Source: Flaccisagitta enflata (taxonomy: Eukaryota > Chaetognatha > Sagittoidea > Aphragmophora). From it: a stretch of DNA of 64,000 nt. The notes under the pieces are model-generated. The model did not search any database and had not been told where the DNA came from. It saw only the letters and a program-made list of their open reading frames with translations. Made by a program: the position numbers and the translations under genes. Shown piece by piece: positions 27,980 to 40,387 of this stretch. How positions within the stretch are numbered: the first letter of the stretch is position 1; each line of letters begins with the position of its first letter. The stretch spans positions 39,618,001 to 39,682,000 of the forward strand of contig OZ231126.1 in the NCBI GenBank assembly GCA_965153355.1, in the 5' to 3' direction.

Positions 27980-28725
27980 CGGTCTTTTTGAGTCCTGCAG
28001 AGTTTTTTGGATTTCCCTTTTTCTCATGAAGCGTTTGGGAAAGTTGGTAAGCTTTTGGGGCCAAATGGTACTACGCATGAAATTAATAGCTAAGAAAGAT
28101 CTAATTCTCCTCTTTCAGATGACGCCAAGCAGAATTCTGTGTGATCGATAGTTTTGAAGCTATGATTTTTTAAATCTTTTTTTGTTTTTTCGCATTTTTT
28201 GCATTTTTCCCAAAAACGAGGAATCAAGTTAATTGAAGTTTATTTGAACTTTGAAATGTCCCAGGTGATGATTGTGCGTCCTGGCAGCACAGTCTTGCTC
28301 TCATTTCAACTCAGTCCATCCATCAGTCTGTTGGTCTGTCTGCCTGTCTGAGTGGTAGGGGGTTGGATGCTTCTGTCCACCTGTCCGAAATGATTTGAAG
28401 ATTCGAAGACTTTTTGAGTTCCGCGAAGAAAAGTTGTTTTCCCTTTTCCTCATGGGGAGTTTGAGAAAGTTGATCATTTTTTGGGCTCGAATGGTGCTAC
28501 GCATGAAATTAATAGCTAAGAAAGAGCTAAGTCTCCTCTTCCAGATGACGCCAAGCAGAATTCTGTGCGATTGATAGTTTTGGATAGTTTCTGAATCTTT
28601 TTTATTTTTCACATTTTTCGCATTTTTCCCAAAAATTAGGAATTAAGTTATTGAAGTCTATTTGAACTTCAAATTGTCCCAGATGATGATTGTGCATGCT
28701 GGCAGCAAAGTCTCTCACTCTTTTA
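27980..28725. repeat. Diverged direct duplication (~325-bp units, ~425-bp spacing)
   Basis: Units at about 27980-28303 and 28405-28725 share CTACGCATGAAATTAATAGC, AGATGACGCCAAGCAGAATT and GATGATTGTGC..CTGGCAGCA. Each is followed by a CAGTCCATCC-type tetranucleotide core. The duplicated unit therefore seems to include a family S-related core. Confidence 0.8.
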
Positions 28726-28737
28726 GTCGTGGAATCT

Positions 28738-28800
28738 ATAAGAGGCTTTGTTCATCTGTCCATCAGTCCATCCGTTGGTCTGTTGGTCCATCAGTCTATC
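28738..28800 (-). mobile_element. Tetranucleotide-core fragment related to family S, target of the hAT-like insertion
   Basis: TCTATAAGAGGCTTTGTTCA start then CCATCAGTCCATCCGTTGGT and similar words. It is broken at 28800 by the element at 28801 and resumes after 29497. Confidence 0.55.
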
Positions 28801-29489
<689 letters not shown>

Positions 29490-29534
29490 AGTCTATCCAT
29501 AGTGATCAAGTCAAAAGTGGAAAAACAAGCATTC

Positions 29535-29709
29535 TCACTCTCTCTTTCTCTCTCTGTCTCATTCTCTGTCTGTCTGTCCGTCCGTCTATCTGTCTGTCAG
29601 TCTGTCCGTCTATCTGTCTGTCTGTCCATCTGTCCGTCTCTCTGCCGTCTGTCTGTCCGTTGTCTGTCTCTGTCTCTGTCTCTGTCCGTCGTCTGTCTCT
29701 GTCTCTGTC

Positions 29710-29753
<44 letters not shown>

Positions 29754-29756
29754 CTT
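29535..29756. repeat. (GTCT)n/(CT)n mixed tract
   Basis: GTCTGTCTGTCCGTCC and GTCTCTGTCTCT mixtures ending in pure CT at about 29725-29752. Confidence 0.93.
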
Positions 29757-30431
29757 CTCCCAGCATTTACGACTTTTTTCCTACGACAGCGTCCCCCCGA
29801 AGGCAACATTTGTGTTTCAAAGAGGGTTAAAATGGAAATTTTGAATAAATGGAAATGGAAAAACAAGTGACTAGGAATGATTCAGATAGCTCAGACATAA
29901 TATTTAAACGAAAAATTTGCATTCATTTAGCAAGAAGGACCAAGTTTAGCAAATGTTACTAAAAAAAATGTATTGAAAATTTCTACTTTTTTTCATTTTG
30001 GTCACTGACAAGGGGCTGGTCTAAATTCTAAATTTGCATAGAAAATGAAAATATCAAAAAACAAAGAACATAGTTCTCTTCCCAAATCAATTACAGAGAG
30101 AACTATGTTTTTCAAAATGCAAAATTTCCCTGTGTATGGCTTTCTTAGAATTTAGACCACAGAGAATGAAAAAAAATGTAAGCAGAAATTTGCTAAAAAC
30201 CATCATTTTCCTGCTTATTTCCATGTCAATCGCATAGTTCAAATTACTTTTTAGGTCAGAATATGATAAAAAGGTATACACCAGGTGTCTTTAGAGACAA
30301 AATGTTTACTAAAAGCATTCCAGCTTTATTATTATCCTGATAATGATGCAAAAAGTATGGTGAAACACTTAATTTTCCTTCAAAAATTCGCCGTCCTACG
30401 GCGATTAGCCGTCTTTATTGGTATATCAATT
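29757..30431. other. Unassigned AT-rich DNA
   Basis: No gene or repeat unit recognised. AGAACATAGTTCTCT at about 30065 and AGAGAACTATGTTTT at about 30096 form a short inverted pair. Confidence 0.45.
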
Positions 30432-30464
30432 TGAGTGTTTGAGTGTTTGAGTGTTTGAGTGTTT
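30432..30464. repeat. Octamer repeat (GAGTGTTT)x4
   Basis: Four perfect tandem 8-bp units. Confidence 0.9.
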
Positions 30465-30668
30465 TCAATCGGTTTGTCGACTATGATCTTTTCGGCAGTC
30501 TCTCGCTTTGTGACTTTATCTGCGTCTGTTTCCTTCTGTGTAGTCTTTAGCTCTTGCTGCCTATAGGTAGATGAGTTTTTTTCTCTAAAGTCTGTGTCTG
30601 TGTCTGTCAGTGTCTGCTCATCCTGTTTTTCTTCATTACCTGAATCACTATGTTAGTATGTATCTATT

Positions 30669-30671
<3 letters not shown>

Positions 30672-30752
<81 letters not shown>
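30672..30752. repeat. (CT)n microsatellite
   Basis: Pure CT, about 81 bp, followed by a short GC-rich stretch (CCGCCCGCCCGACGCCCGAC). Confidence 0.97.
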
Positions 30753-30757
<5 letters not shown>

Positions 30758-31004
30758 TCAGGTTTGAGCAACCGCCCGCCCGACGCCCGACGCCTTCCAG
30801 CGACCTCGACAGGTTGAGAGCGTCCAGGAATCATTCTTTTAACTCTAAAAATTGACACGAAGACACCAAAAATAGGCATTAAGACACCTTTTTAAAAGCT
30901 TTAACTGTCTACATAAAGGCGAACAGGAATCTTCTTTCACGATTTGTCTTATGTCCTTCTTTCATTTATCAATATTTTCTTTTGTATATTTATTTTTCTT
31001 TCAT

Positions 31005-31073
31005 TCTTTCTCTCATTCTTCCTTTCTTCCTTTCTTCCTTTCTTTCTTTTTTTCTTTCTTTCTTTCTTTTTTT

Positions 31074-31125
<52 letters not shown>

Positions 31126-31129
31126 TTTT

Positions 31130-31185
<56 letters not shown>

Positions 31186-31263
31186 TCCTTCTTTCTTTCT
31201 TTCTTTCTTACTTCTTTCTTTCTTTCTTTCTTTCTTTTTTTCTTTCTTTCTTTTTTTCTGTCT
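31005..31263. repeat. (TTTC)n microsatellite
   Basis: About 260 bp of TTTC units with scattered T-run and CTTCC variants. Poly-(Phe/Leu/Ser) frames on plus and Lys/Glu/Arg frames on minus are artefacts. Confidence 0.95.
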
Positions 31264-31820
31264 TTCTTCCTTGTAGGATGTTTGTGTCAAAACCAGGATG
31301 AAATGTGAGGACAAACAAGAAAGAAAAAAGAAGTGAAGGTGTCAGCAACGAGACGGAAAAAAGGGGGAGTTGTACGCTATGATAAAAAAAAAGCTTTCTG
31401 AGTTGATAAATTGAAGGACAATAACTTATACTTAAAATGCTCAAGGGTATGACTGAGGGCGGAGGGATATACAGTAAAACTGACATTTTCACTGGTAGTG
31501 GTACTGTGGTACAGTTGACATGAATTGTATCCAACTCATGTCTAATGGCGCTGTTTGGGAATTCCCGATCCACATTTTCGTCACGCATGAAAATGACTAT
31601 CCACGAGTAGAAATCAGTTAGTAATTTCTGGAATCCCGTAAGAGCAATGTGTCATTTTAAGGAATTTCGAGAGAGAGGAAGGTAGGCGGATTGCGGAGCT
31701 ACCCCCCCCCCCCCCCTCTTTTCAAACTAATTGATCAAAAAAATGATGTTTCAAGGGAACGGCAACTGACTTTGAATTTAAGCATTCTTTTCCTCCATTC
31801 TCGTCTTTTCTATCGTTTTC
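31264..31820. other. Unassigned DNA
   Basis: No recognised gene. A C17-type run at about 31702-31718. Confidence 0.45.
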
Positions 31821-31907
<87 letters not shown>

Positions 31908-31908
31908 T
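31821..31908. repeat. (AAAG)n microsatellite
   Basis: About 22 pure AAAG units, the inverse-strand counterpart of the TTTC tract 560 bp upstream. Confidence 0.97.
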
Positions 31909-33072
31909 GAGAAAAGAAAATAAAATAATGAAAGGATGAAGTAAGAAAGCGAAAGGTTGAGTGCATTCGTTTGATTGGTTGTCATTTAAAGTGAGAAAAA
32001 TGGATACAAATGAAAGTTTTTGAAGCGAAGCCGGATTCAACGATCAAATTTTGCGGCCTTACAAGTGTCTAGGAAAACAAGATAATCAGAAAAACGACAG
32101 ACAGTGAATCGGACAAAAAGTTGAATAGACAGAAAGACAGCGAGATGGACACACAACCAGACAGACACAGAGAAGAACAGGTGGTGAAAGAAAGAAAAAG
32201 AGCTTAAAATCTAGATTTGTTTCAGTCTCCACAAACTTTGTCACCTACAGTATTCCGGCCCTAACTGTCTTTTATCCCCCAAAATGGTAAGTTACAATTT
32301 TTTCCAGTGTTTTTTTCATTTTTTTTATAGATTCACGATCCCATTAGTTTTGCCATTCAAACTGTACTCAACCTCAAGTTCCCCACAAAATTCATTTTAC
32401 TGGATTATCGTCTGTCGACATGAATCCGTTATTTCGGTAGTTCCTTCTCACACCCTGTCGCTTCTTTTACTTCCCTCCTCGGCTCGATTTCTACCTTTGT
32501 ACCATGCCCAGTTTTGTCTACCCACCTACCCCACCGCCACAAAATGTCTCCTCATAACCCTATTTCCTCTAAGATTTTACCCAATAACCTTGGACCTGTC
32601 CCTACCCACATTGGACTATTAGAGGAAAAAACTCAAACATGACCAAAATGTGTCGTAGAGCATGACTGTAATTATCTCCCTGTTTTTTTGAAACGGCAAG
32701 GAACGTCAGCCACTTGAGGGAAAACGGAACCCACCAGGTTGTAGCTTACACTAAGCACTACCACACATATGCGGTACAGCCTCCCCAAATTCTCCGTTCT
32801 TTAGTGTTGGGGGTAAAATTTTATGTCATAGTGATGTGACGGTGACTAAGAACGGGCCAGCCTAAATTTCCTTTGACTTGATGAGAAACAGCTCTTTAAT
32901 TTCTGCTAAGACTTTCCTCTACCGAATTGGGGATGCTTTACCTTTTTTCCTTACCTTTGCTTTTTTTTTTTGCTTCTTTTTCAATTCGTGGATGAAAAAA
33001 CAGAAAATGACAAAAAACGCTCATGCTATGTATAATGATGATGCTGACAACTGAAAACGACATTGACGATAG
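31909..33072. other. Unassigned DNA
   Basis: A 112-codon frame at 32284-32622 is pyrimidine-rich (Leu/Ser/Pro/Phe) with no family features. A GTAAGT donor-like site lies in its second codon, but I see no acceptor or partner exon. Nothing else recognised. Confidence 0.45.
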
Positions 33073-33128
33073 CAACGACGACGACGACGACGACGATGAT
33101 GACGATGACAATGAAAGCGAAGATGAGG

Positions 33129-33213
<85 letters not shown>

Positions 33214-33351
33214 AAACAACAACAATGACCTCAACTATGACGTCCACAACAAAGACGTCAACAACAACAATGACATCAACATCAACAACGTTCATTTGTT
33301 TGTTTGTTTGTTCGTTCGTTCCTTCGATCGATCGTTCGTTCGTTTGTTCAT
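33073..33351. repeat. Cluster of (GAC)n, (AAC)n and (GTTT/GTTC)n
   Basis: GAC/GAT triplets at 33076-33110, about 27 AAC triplets at 33131-33212, imperfect AAC to 33290, then GTTT/GTTC tetranucleotides at 33293-33351. The Asp-then-Asn frame here is a repeat product. Confidence 0.93.
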
Positions 33352-33427
33352 TAAGTTGATTCATCTAAATTCATAAAAGATTTAGAAGCTAAACTGTATC
33401 TTCGTTTGTCGTCGGTTTTGGAGAGAC

Positions 33428-33430
<3 letters not shown>

Positions 33431-33484
<54 letters not shown>
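33431..33484. repeat. (AG)n microsatellite
   Basis: Pure AG, about 54 bp, followed by GACAGACAGACAGAGTCAGA patches near 33560. Confidence 0.95.
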
Positions 33485-33487
<3 letters not shown>

Positions 33488-33800
33488 GCAGAGACAGACA
33501 AAATATTCCCTTATTTTCATATTGACTCATCTGGGAGAAAGTGAGAGACACATACTGACAGACAGACAGAGTCAGAGTCAGACAGAGTCGATTTGATAAC
33601 AGGAAAAGTCTCCCTTTTATCAGGATTATCGTTTGGTTGTAGTTGGCAGCATGCACGTTACGTATGGTCATCATCATCATCGGCAAAAGTCACGTGGTCA
33701 TTGTCAACGAAATCTCCATTGTTTGTTGTCATTTTTCAGGCTTTTACGACCGAAAAATCAAAATAAAAGAAACAGAAAGAATAGTCGCAAAAGCGTCAGA

Positions 33801-34166
33801 TGGTCAGCGGTACCCAAGCCCTGCCTGAGTAGGTTCTGCTTTAAGTTAAGGGGGGGAGCACAGCAGCGGCTCCGAAGGGAATTGACTCCTTCTCCTTTTC
33901 CTCCTCCTCCTCCTCCAGGGTTCCGGCCTCTTGGCTGAGATTTGGATTTCAAGGCTGAGATTTGGGCCACAAGGCTGGAATCTGAGCCTCCAGGCTAGGA
34001 TTTGGGCCTCAAGCTAGAGTTTGGGCCTCAAGACTGGAATTTGGGCTTTGAAACTGGAATTTGAGGGGGGAATGGAGAAGGAGGAGGAGGAGGACAAGGA
34101 GGAGAAAATTCCCTATACATGTGAAAGCATAGGTCATCGACCCCTTCGGAGCCGCTGCCAAAAAAG
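33801..34166 (+). mobile_element. Family P palindromic repeat
   Basis: Leader TGGTCAGCGGTACCCAAGCC and TGCCTGAGTAGGTTCTG, then arm CAGCGGCTCCGAAGGGAATT. The core has 7-8 degenerate ~27-bp units of the type GGGCCTCAAGGCTGGAATTT. The opposite arm has GTGAAAGCATAGGTCATCGA and CCCCTTCGGAGCCGCTGCC, then A6. The best example of the leader, arm, tandem core, arm and A-run order. Confidence 0.78.
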
Positions 34167-34396
34167 CGAGAAAAAAGTCAAGTAAATCTGTACAGGATGA
34201 TTGACACAAAGACACATGACAATTTCAAAAAAATCATAATGAGCTTGCACTTGGTCACTGTCATTTTCCCACGTTGAAAAAACCGAGCCCCACACTTAAG
34301 AGTGGAGAATTTTGCGGACCTGTACGTTATATCTGAGATACATGAAATATTACTATGTAATGTATTTGTATACTTTTCTGCATAATCTACGAATAA

Positions 34397-34541
34397 AAAC
34401 AAGGCCGTATACACTCCCCCCCTCCCGTCGCAGACAGGTGGGCAATGACAAAATGCTCATATTCTGTTCTGGTTATCGATGGACCGATGGACTGACAGAA
34501 CCGATAGCATTCCTAGAGTTGCAAGTCCGTGACTAAAAATT
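34397..34541 (+). mobile_element. Family S copy
   Basis: AAACAAGGCCGTATACACTC leader, CCCGTCGCAGACAGGTGGGC box, GATGGACCGATGGACTGACA core, AGAGTTGCAAGTCCGTGACT end followed by A's. Confidence 0.7.
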
Positions 34542-34588
34542 AAAAACAGATGGAGAGACCTCTGGCTCTGGTTAGCGCCACTTGAAAG

Positions 34589-35130
34589 AAAACAAGGTTG
34601 TGTACCCTGTTTGGGTAGGCAGGGGCAATGACATATAAAACTAACCCAAGCATTTGGGCTGTAGTAGTTACCGTATTTCCCCTAATTAGCGCCCGGGGCG
34701 CTAACAAAATTGCAAAATGACATTGCCTTTTTCACCTTCTAATTAGCGCCCCCCTGTAGCATGCAAGATTAAGAAAAAAATCCTGAAAATTAAAGTAAAA
34801 CAGAAGATTTAGGATAGGAAAAGATAAAAATATGTGATTTCAATAGAAAAATCCACACATGTAATTAAAAAGATACAAAAAATAAAGATAATTTGTGTAT
34901 TTATTATGTGTATCTATAATTTTCATTAGAATGAAAAGCTTAATTGTGAGGGGATTTTTTTTTAAAAGAGGGGGGGCGCTAATTAGAGGGGGGGCGTTAA
35001 TTAGAGGAAATATGGTATGCAAAAACTGCCTGTAAATGCCAAAAAAAACCTAAAGGCAACCAACCAACTAACCAACAGACCAATCAACCGACCTACAAAG
35101 CGGGTCATAGACTCAAGTGCAGGCTAAAAA
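34589..35130 (+). mobile_element. Family S copy split by a MITE
   Basis: The 5' half is 34589-34670 (AAAACAAGGTTGTGTACCCT, GGGTAGGCAGGGGCAATGAC). The 3' half is 35016-35130 (TATGCAAAAACTGCC, ACCAACCAACTAACC core, GCGGGTCATAGACTCAAGTG and CAGGCTAAAAA). Joining across one TA restores the order seen in other copies. Confidence 0.75.
34671..35015. mobile_element. TA-flanked MITE (Tc1/mariner-type target), 345 bp
   Basis: Terminal inverted repeats CCGTATTTCCCCTAATTAGC and the complement of ATTAGAGGAAATATGG. A second GGGGCGCTAATTAGAGG word sits inside the right arm. TA is present on both sides (34669-34670 and 35016-35017), consistent with TA target duplication. The interior is AT-rich and non-coding. 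Confidence 0.82.
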
Positions 35131-35183
35131 TGGAAGCGGAAACGGAAGTGAAAGCAGCATAAAAATCAAGATCACATCCCGTG

Positions 35184-35322
<139 letters not shown>

Positions 35323-35393
35323 GGTCAGTGATGGCGTAATCGTATGCGGACGCGAAAGCGTACTCGCTGTACTCGCCTTTTTTGGGTGAACTC

Positions 35394-35557
<164 letters not shown>

Positions 35558-35687
35558 CTTCCAAACAACAGAAACAGCCCTTCCCCTTTGATGCAACTTT
35601 GTTTTAAAGTAATGTGGTCCAACTCATGAGTGTCCACGCTCATCACTAGGTTGATCAGTTGTTTGCTTGCTTGGTAATGCAAAGGTG

Positions 35688-35853
35688 AACAAGGCCGGAT
35701 ACACGGCAATCCAGTCGCGGACGGTTGGGCAGGAGCAGTAATGCGAAAACCGCTTGGAATTCAAAAATGTGACGGACGGATGGACGGACCGACCTACCGA
35801 CCAACCGACCGACTGACACGGCAAGGTGTAGAGTCGCGTGTCCGCGACTAAAC
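35688..35853 (+). mobile_element. Family S copy (young subgroup)
   Basis: AACAAGGCCGGATACACGGC through GGAATTCAAAAATGTGACGG, GACC/GACG core, GCAAGGTGTAGAGTCGCGTG and TCCGCGACTAAA. It differs from the copy at 25935 at only a few positions plus core length. Confidence 0.85.
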
Positions 35854-35863
35854 TAAAACTTAC

Positions 35864-35874
35864 TCCTTCTTTCT

Positions 35875-35926
<52 letters not shown>

Positions 35927-36296
35927 TTTTTCTTTTTCTTTCTTCTTTTTTTTTTTTTTTCTTTTTTTCTTTTTCTTTTTTTTCTTTTTTTCTTTTTTCT
36001 TTCTTTTTCTTTTTTTCTTTTTTCCTTTTTTGTTTTTTTGTTTCTTTTTTTTTTTCTTTTTTCGTTTTTCTTTTTTCTTTTTTTTCTTTTTCGTTTTTTT
36101 TCTTTTTTCTTTTTTTTTTTCTTTTTCTTTTTTCTTCTTTTCATCTTTTTTTTCTTTTTTTTTTCTTTCTTTCTTTCTTTCTTTTTTCTTTCTCTCTTTC
36201 TTTCTTTCTTTCTTTCTTTGTTTATTACTTCATTCGTTCTTTCTTTCTTTCTTTTTTTCTTTTTTTCTTTTTTTCTTTTTTTCTTTTTTTCTTTTT

Positions 36297-36347
<51 letters not shown>

Positions 36348-36357
36348 CTTTTTCTTT
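35864..36357. repeat. (TTTC)n and T-rich degenerate tract
   Basis: TTTC units at both ends (35872-35930, 36160-36350) around a T-rich centre with C/G interruptions. It ends about 40 bp before the left terminus of the large element. Confidence 0.93.
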
Positions 36358-36397
36358 GCTCAGTCATTCCCTCTTGATTGTTTGGTCACTTGGTCAT

Positions 36398-38590
36398 TAG
36401 TCCAGTCTCTTAAAGGAATAAAAAAAAAGAACTCGGCGTTTTTGGGGCAAAGCGTGAAAATTTGCATACGGGGTCAGTTTTTCGTGCCGAACAAGACTAG
36501 ACGGGGTACACGTCTGATTTTTAAGTGTACCCCGTTCAAAAACGCGTTTTTTTGTCCAAAAAACACTTTGAAATGGCGCTGACGCCAAACCAGTTGACGG
36601 ATGACCATGAAAATTTATGTGAAGAAAAATATGCCTTTTTTCTACTTGCATGCAAAATTTCAGCAAAATCGGTTCAGTAGAAGCAAAGATATTGCCGTTT
36701 AAAGTTTAGGCCTATTTTCAAAAAAAGGGCTATATTTCAATTTTGGGGTAAAATTGTGTTTTTTTGAGCTGGAAGTCTGAAATTGGTTTCACTTGCATAT
36801 ATTACCCTAATTTACTCTAAAAACAAAAAAAAATGAAAAAATCCCAAGTTTTTTCCATTTTATGGCAAAAAAACCACAAAATTAGGTCTCAAAATTTTGT
36901 CCTGGTTTTCAAAAAGGGCTAGTGCAAGGAAAATATTGAAATCATTGGCGCCGACTCAGGGAATCTATTGTCATAAAGTGTACCAACTTATTCACAAACT
37001 TTCAGAGGGGTACATTAACCCAAAAAGACAAAATTTAATTTCAAATATTTAAAAAATGCGACCCAAAATTTTGCATTTTTGGACCCCCAGGGACATTTGG
37101 TAACGCTACGGCCAAACGCTTTGAGCGATTTGCCTAAAATTTTGCATGCAAGTCCCAATATGTTAGGGGCATATCTGTGCCAAATTTCAGCTTTTGAATC
37201 AAATAACAAAATTGATTTTTTGGCTTGAAAATCCAGAAAAAAGGTCCAAAACGGCAAAATTTTGGTTTTTTAGCCATAAAACGCTCAAATTTTGTGTCAC
37301 ATGTCTGAAATTTTGCACAGGGACTCCCTTTAGGATTGCCCATAAGAGGGAAAAAAAATTTGACCAAGTTCTCAATCAATTTGGGTGAAATGGGCAAAAG
37401 TTTAAAAAATCATTTTTCAAAAATTTGCAAAAATCATAAAACATGGCTATTTCTTGGAAAAAATTTCAAAAAAATCCAAACACTATTGGGAACAAATCAA
37501 CATACTCATATTTACTTGTATGTCAAATTTTATGGCACTCCTCCAACTGAAAGACATGAAAAATACCTTAAAAATCTTGAAAAATAGGTCAAAAAATTCT
37601 TTGTTTTTGGGTACCTGGGTACATTTTGTACCGCTATGGCCAAACGCCTTAACCCATCTGCACAAAATTTTGCACACTAGTTCTCAACTACTAAGAGAGT
37701 CTCCATGCCAAATTTCAGCCTCCAACTCAAATTATAAATACAAATTTTAAGCTATATTTTCCTCAAAAAGAGCAAAAAAATGCAAATTCAAAGCGTTTTT
37801 TGGCCGTAAAACACTCAATTTTTGGGCTACATGCCTGAAATTTTGTCTGTAAGTCTACCAGTAATGGGAAATTACCCATGCCAAATATCAACCTAGTGCT
37901 CAAATTCTAGGTGTGTTTTTTTTACAAAAAATTCCATATAATAGCTTAAAAATACAAATTTATGGCTTTTTTAGGCCATAAATCACTCAATTTCTGGACT
38001 GAGCGTCTAAAATTTTGCATGCAAGTACCCAAGTGTAAAAAAAAATATGCATGCATAATTTCAACTTCCTGCTAGGATTCTAAATGTGACTTTTTTGCCA
38101 AAAAATCTCAAAAATAGCCCTTAAAAGTTTGATTTAAAACAGTTTTTGGCCGTAAAACATTCAATTTTTGGGCTACACCCCTGAAATTTTGTCTGTAAGT
38201 CTACCAGTAATAGGAAATTACCCATGCCAAATATCGACCTAGTGCTCAAATTCTAAGTGTTTTTTTTTTTACCAAAAATTCAATAAAATGGCTTAAAAAT
38301 ACAAAATTATGGCTTCTGTAAGCCGTAAATCACTCAATTTTTAGACAAAGTGCCTAAAATTTTGCATGCAAGTACCCTAGTGTAAAAAAAATATACAAGC
38401 AAAATTTCAACTTCCTTTCAGGATACTAAGTGTGACCTTTTTGCCAAAAAATCTCAAAAATAGCCCTAAAAAGGTAAATTTTTAGCATTTTTTAGCTTTA
38501 AAAAGCTTATCATTGAGGCTACACGGATGAAATTTTGCACTAAAAGTCATTAGTGATAGGAAAGTTTCCTGGGAAATTTCAGCCCAAATT
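36398..38590 (+). repeat. Left inverted arm of copy A
   Basis: About 2.2 kb. The outer 1.4 kb is single-copy within the arm. From about 37800 inward it consists of two ~340-bp modules plus a partial one. Each starts near CACTCAATTTTTGGGCTAC and has TCTGTAAGTCTACCAGTAAT, CATGCCAAATAT, and GCATGCAAGTACCC. Short frames conserved between the arms (for example 37134-37397 minus) reflect recent copying, not demonstrated coding. Confidence 0.85.
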
Positions 38591-38743
38591 TGGGCCATAA
38601 GGCTCAAATCCCAGCCCTATGATTCAAATCCCAACCCAAACGTCCAAATCTCTGTTGCTAGAAGGAGAAGGAGAAATTTCCTAATGCCTTGCTCCCTTCC
38701 TGAACATTTATCACAACCTACTTAGGCAGGGCACGGGTACTGC
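38590..38743 (-). mobile_element. Partial family P copy at the inner edge of the left arm
   Basis: Core words GGGCCATAAGGCTCAAATCC, then AGAAGGAGAAGGAGAAATTT. The leader (minus strand) GTACCCGTGCCCTGCCTAAG lies at about 38720-38743. One arm is missing. Confidence 0.6.
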
Positions 38744-39127
38744 AAATATCTCAAAATCTATCCTGTCTGAATACACTGGGTTACTCTAGATAGGATTTGG
38801 TACAGAACACCACTTAAATGAATTATGAAAAAAATCAAGCCTGGAAAGCCTGGAAAAGCCTGGAAAAAAGTCTTTGGACTTTTATTGCTTTGGTTGTTAT
38901 GAATCTAAATGAATTCACTCATTCATTCATTCAACAAATTTATTGTTTTAAATTCAAAATATCAACAAGGCCAAAAGATAAGATGCAATCAAACTACACA
39001 ATAAATTAGAGGCATCAATCAAAGAATTGAATAAATAAATCAAGAAATGATTAATTGATTGTTAAAACAAATAAGGCCAACACCTATAAGTCGCATGCAA
39101 GACTTACATAATTACTTAAATATACAA

Positions 39128-39500
39128 CCATATAACTAAAATGACCTCCATTGAAGTTAATTGACTTAAGATGACTTCAAATGATTAAAAATGATTTAAA
39201 ATGATTTGAAATGATTTAGAATGACTAAGTTGACTTAATCTGACCTAAAATGACAAAAATGACTTGAGTGACTACAATGACTAAAACTGACTCAACATCA
39301 TTTTGAATGACTTAAATTGACCAAGATTGACTTAAATTTCACTTAAAGTGATCTAAATTGACTTAGATTGACCTTAAATCATTAAAATAACTAAAATGAA
39401 TAAAATGACTCGAACAACTAAAATTGACTTAAAATGGCCTAAAATGATCTTATTTGACTAGAAATGACCTAGTAGACTGAAAATCAGTTAGTAGGAATAA
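39128..39500. repeat. Degenerate AATGACTTAAA-type short repeat
   Basis: About 370 bp made of words such as AATGACTTAAAATGA and TTGACTTAGATTGACC with a ragged 10-12 bp spacing. Present again at 61014-61385 in copy B. Confidence 0.8.
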
Positions 39501-39574
39501 AATGAATAAAAAAAGTAAAAAGGGACCAACCGACCGACTGACCGACCGATCATGAAGATGCAGACACCAGGATC

Positions 39575-40387
39575 ATGCTTCATCTTCAGCACGCTCTCTC
39601 TCAAGGCATGAACAGGGCGAAAATCTTGACGGTTGATTCAGATCTACTGGTGATTGCCCTTGGCGCATTTCACAGCCTGAATTCTAAGTATCATTTTGAT
39701 GAAATAAGCATTGAATTTAAATCCAGGCAGACCCACCAATCAATCAGCTTGAAGACATTAGCCATCCAATTTGGTGAGCGGCTATGTCAAGCTTTGCCCT
39801 TTTTTCATGCTTTCACGGGCTCAGAGAATACATCTGCTTTCAAATTCCAAGGAAAAAAGAAAGCTTTGAATGTTTTGAGATCAAGTGAAAAGGCAGCAAA
39901 AACTTTTGCGGAGTTCTACTGCAATCCCTTTCAGGATCTGACAGAAGAAGATTCCAAATTCAAAGAAATTCAGCGCTTTGTGGTTCTCATGTATTCAAGA
40001 ACATCAACTCTCTCTTCCGTCAATGAAGCTCGAATGGAGCTCTACTTTCAGCGTGACACACACAACATTGAGGCAATTCCACCAACAAGTAATTCTCTCC
40101 TTTTCCACACAAGGAGAGCAATCTATCAGTGTGGAACATGGAGCAAATGTTTGCTCCCAAGGCAAAACCTTCCCTCTCCAGTAAACTTTGGATGGATTGA
40201 GGTCAATGATCCCACTGTGAAATGGGAGCCTCTGTGGATGACAAAAAGTCAGGCAATCAAGGAAATGAGAGAGTTTGTCAAGTGCGGTTGCAAACAGCCA
40301 TGTACCAGATGCAAGTGCAAAGATGCACAGCTCATTTGCACACTCCTCTGCGGATGTAACTGTGATAAGAAGGATTCCTATGAGTGA
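39575..40387 (+). CDS. Element-borne protein with acidic nuclease-like motifs and CXC-type Cys cluster, 5' truncated (copy A)
   Basis: 270 codons from the first Met. The frame is open back to 39542 (stop TGA at 39539-39541) and already reads HEDADTR at 39551-39571, so the N-terminus is missing and the Met is probably internal. Order: HEDADTRIMLHLQHAL; ILTVDSDLLVIALGAF (D-x-D); LPFFHAFTGSENTSAF; a YSRTSTLSSVNEAR block; IPPTSNSLLFHTRRA; a C-terminal cluster with eleven Cys (KCGCKQPCTRCKCKDA, then CTLLCGCNC) like tesmin/TSO1 CXC domains. I recall this motif order from large multi-copy uncharacterised animal proteins in which ADTR, VD(T/S)D and G(C/S)DT acidic residues suggest a PIN/FEN-like nuclease fold. 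Here the third site reads GSEN, Glu for the usual Asp. No introns or frame breaks. Function in transposition is unproven. Confidence 0.75.
   Translation: MLHLQHALSQGMNRAKILTVDSDLLVIALGAFHSLNSKYHFDEISIEFKSRQTHQSISLKTLAIQFGERLCQALPFFHAFTGSENTSAFKFQGKKKALNVLRSSEKAAKTFAEFYCNPFQDLTEEDSKFKEIQRFVVLMYSRTSTLSSVNEARMELYFQRDTHNIEAIPPTSNSLLFHTRRAIYQCGTWSKCLLPRQNLPSPVNFGWIEVNDPTVKWEPLWMTKSQAIKEMREFVKCGCKQPCTRCKCKDAQLICTLLCGCNCDKKDSYE

Noticed and set aside
32284-32622. 112-codon frame with a GTAAGT near its start, considered as an exon
   Set aside because: Pyrimidine-skewed composition explains the openness. No acceptor, partner exon or homology was found.
36395-36397. CAT/CAT as proven target duplication of copy A
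   Set aside because: Three bases match by chance in about 1 of 64 cases, and copy B's right end is outside the window, so it is recorded only as possible.
37015-37750. Several 60-98 codon frames in the element arms, repeated at 43587-44322 and 57232-57967
   Set aside because: They recur because the arms are recent copies. They overlap on both strands, have no family motifs, and do not coincide with a conserved start or splice structure.
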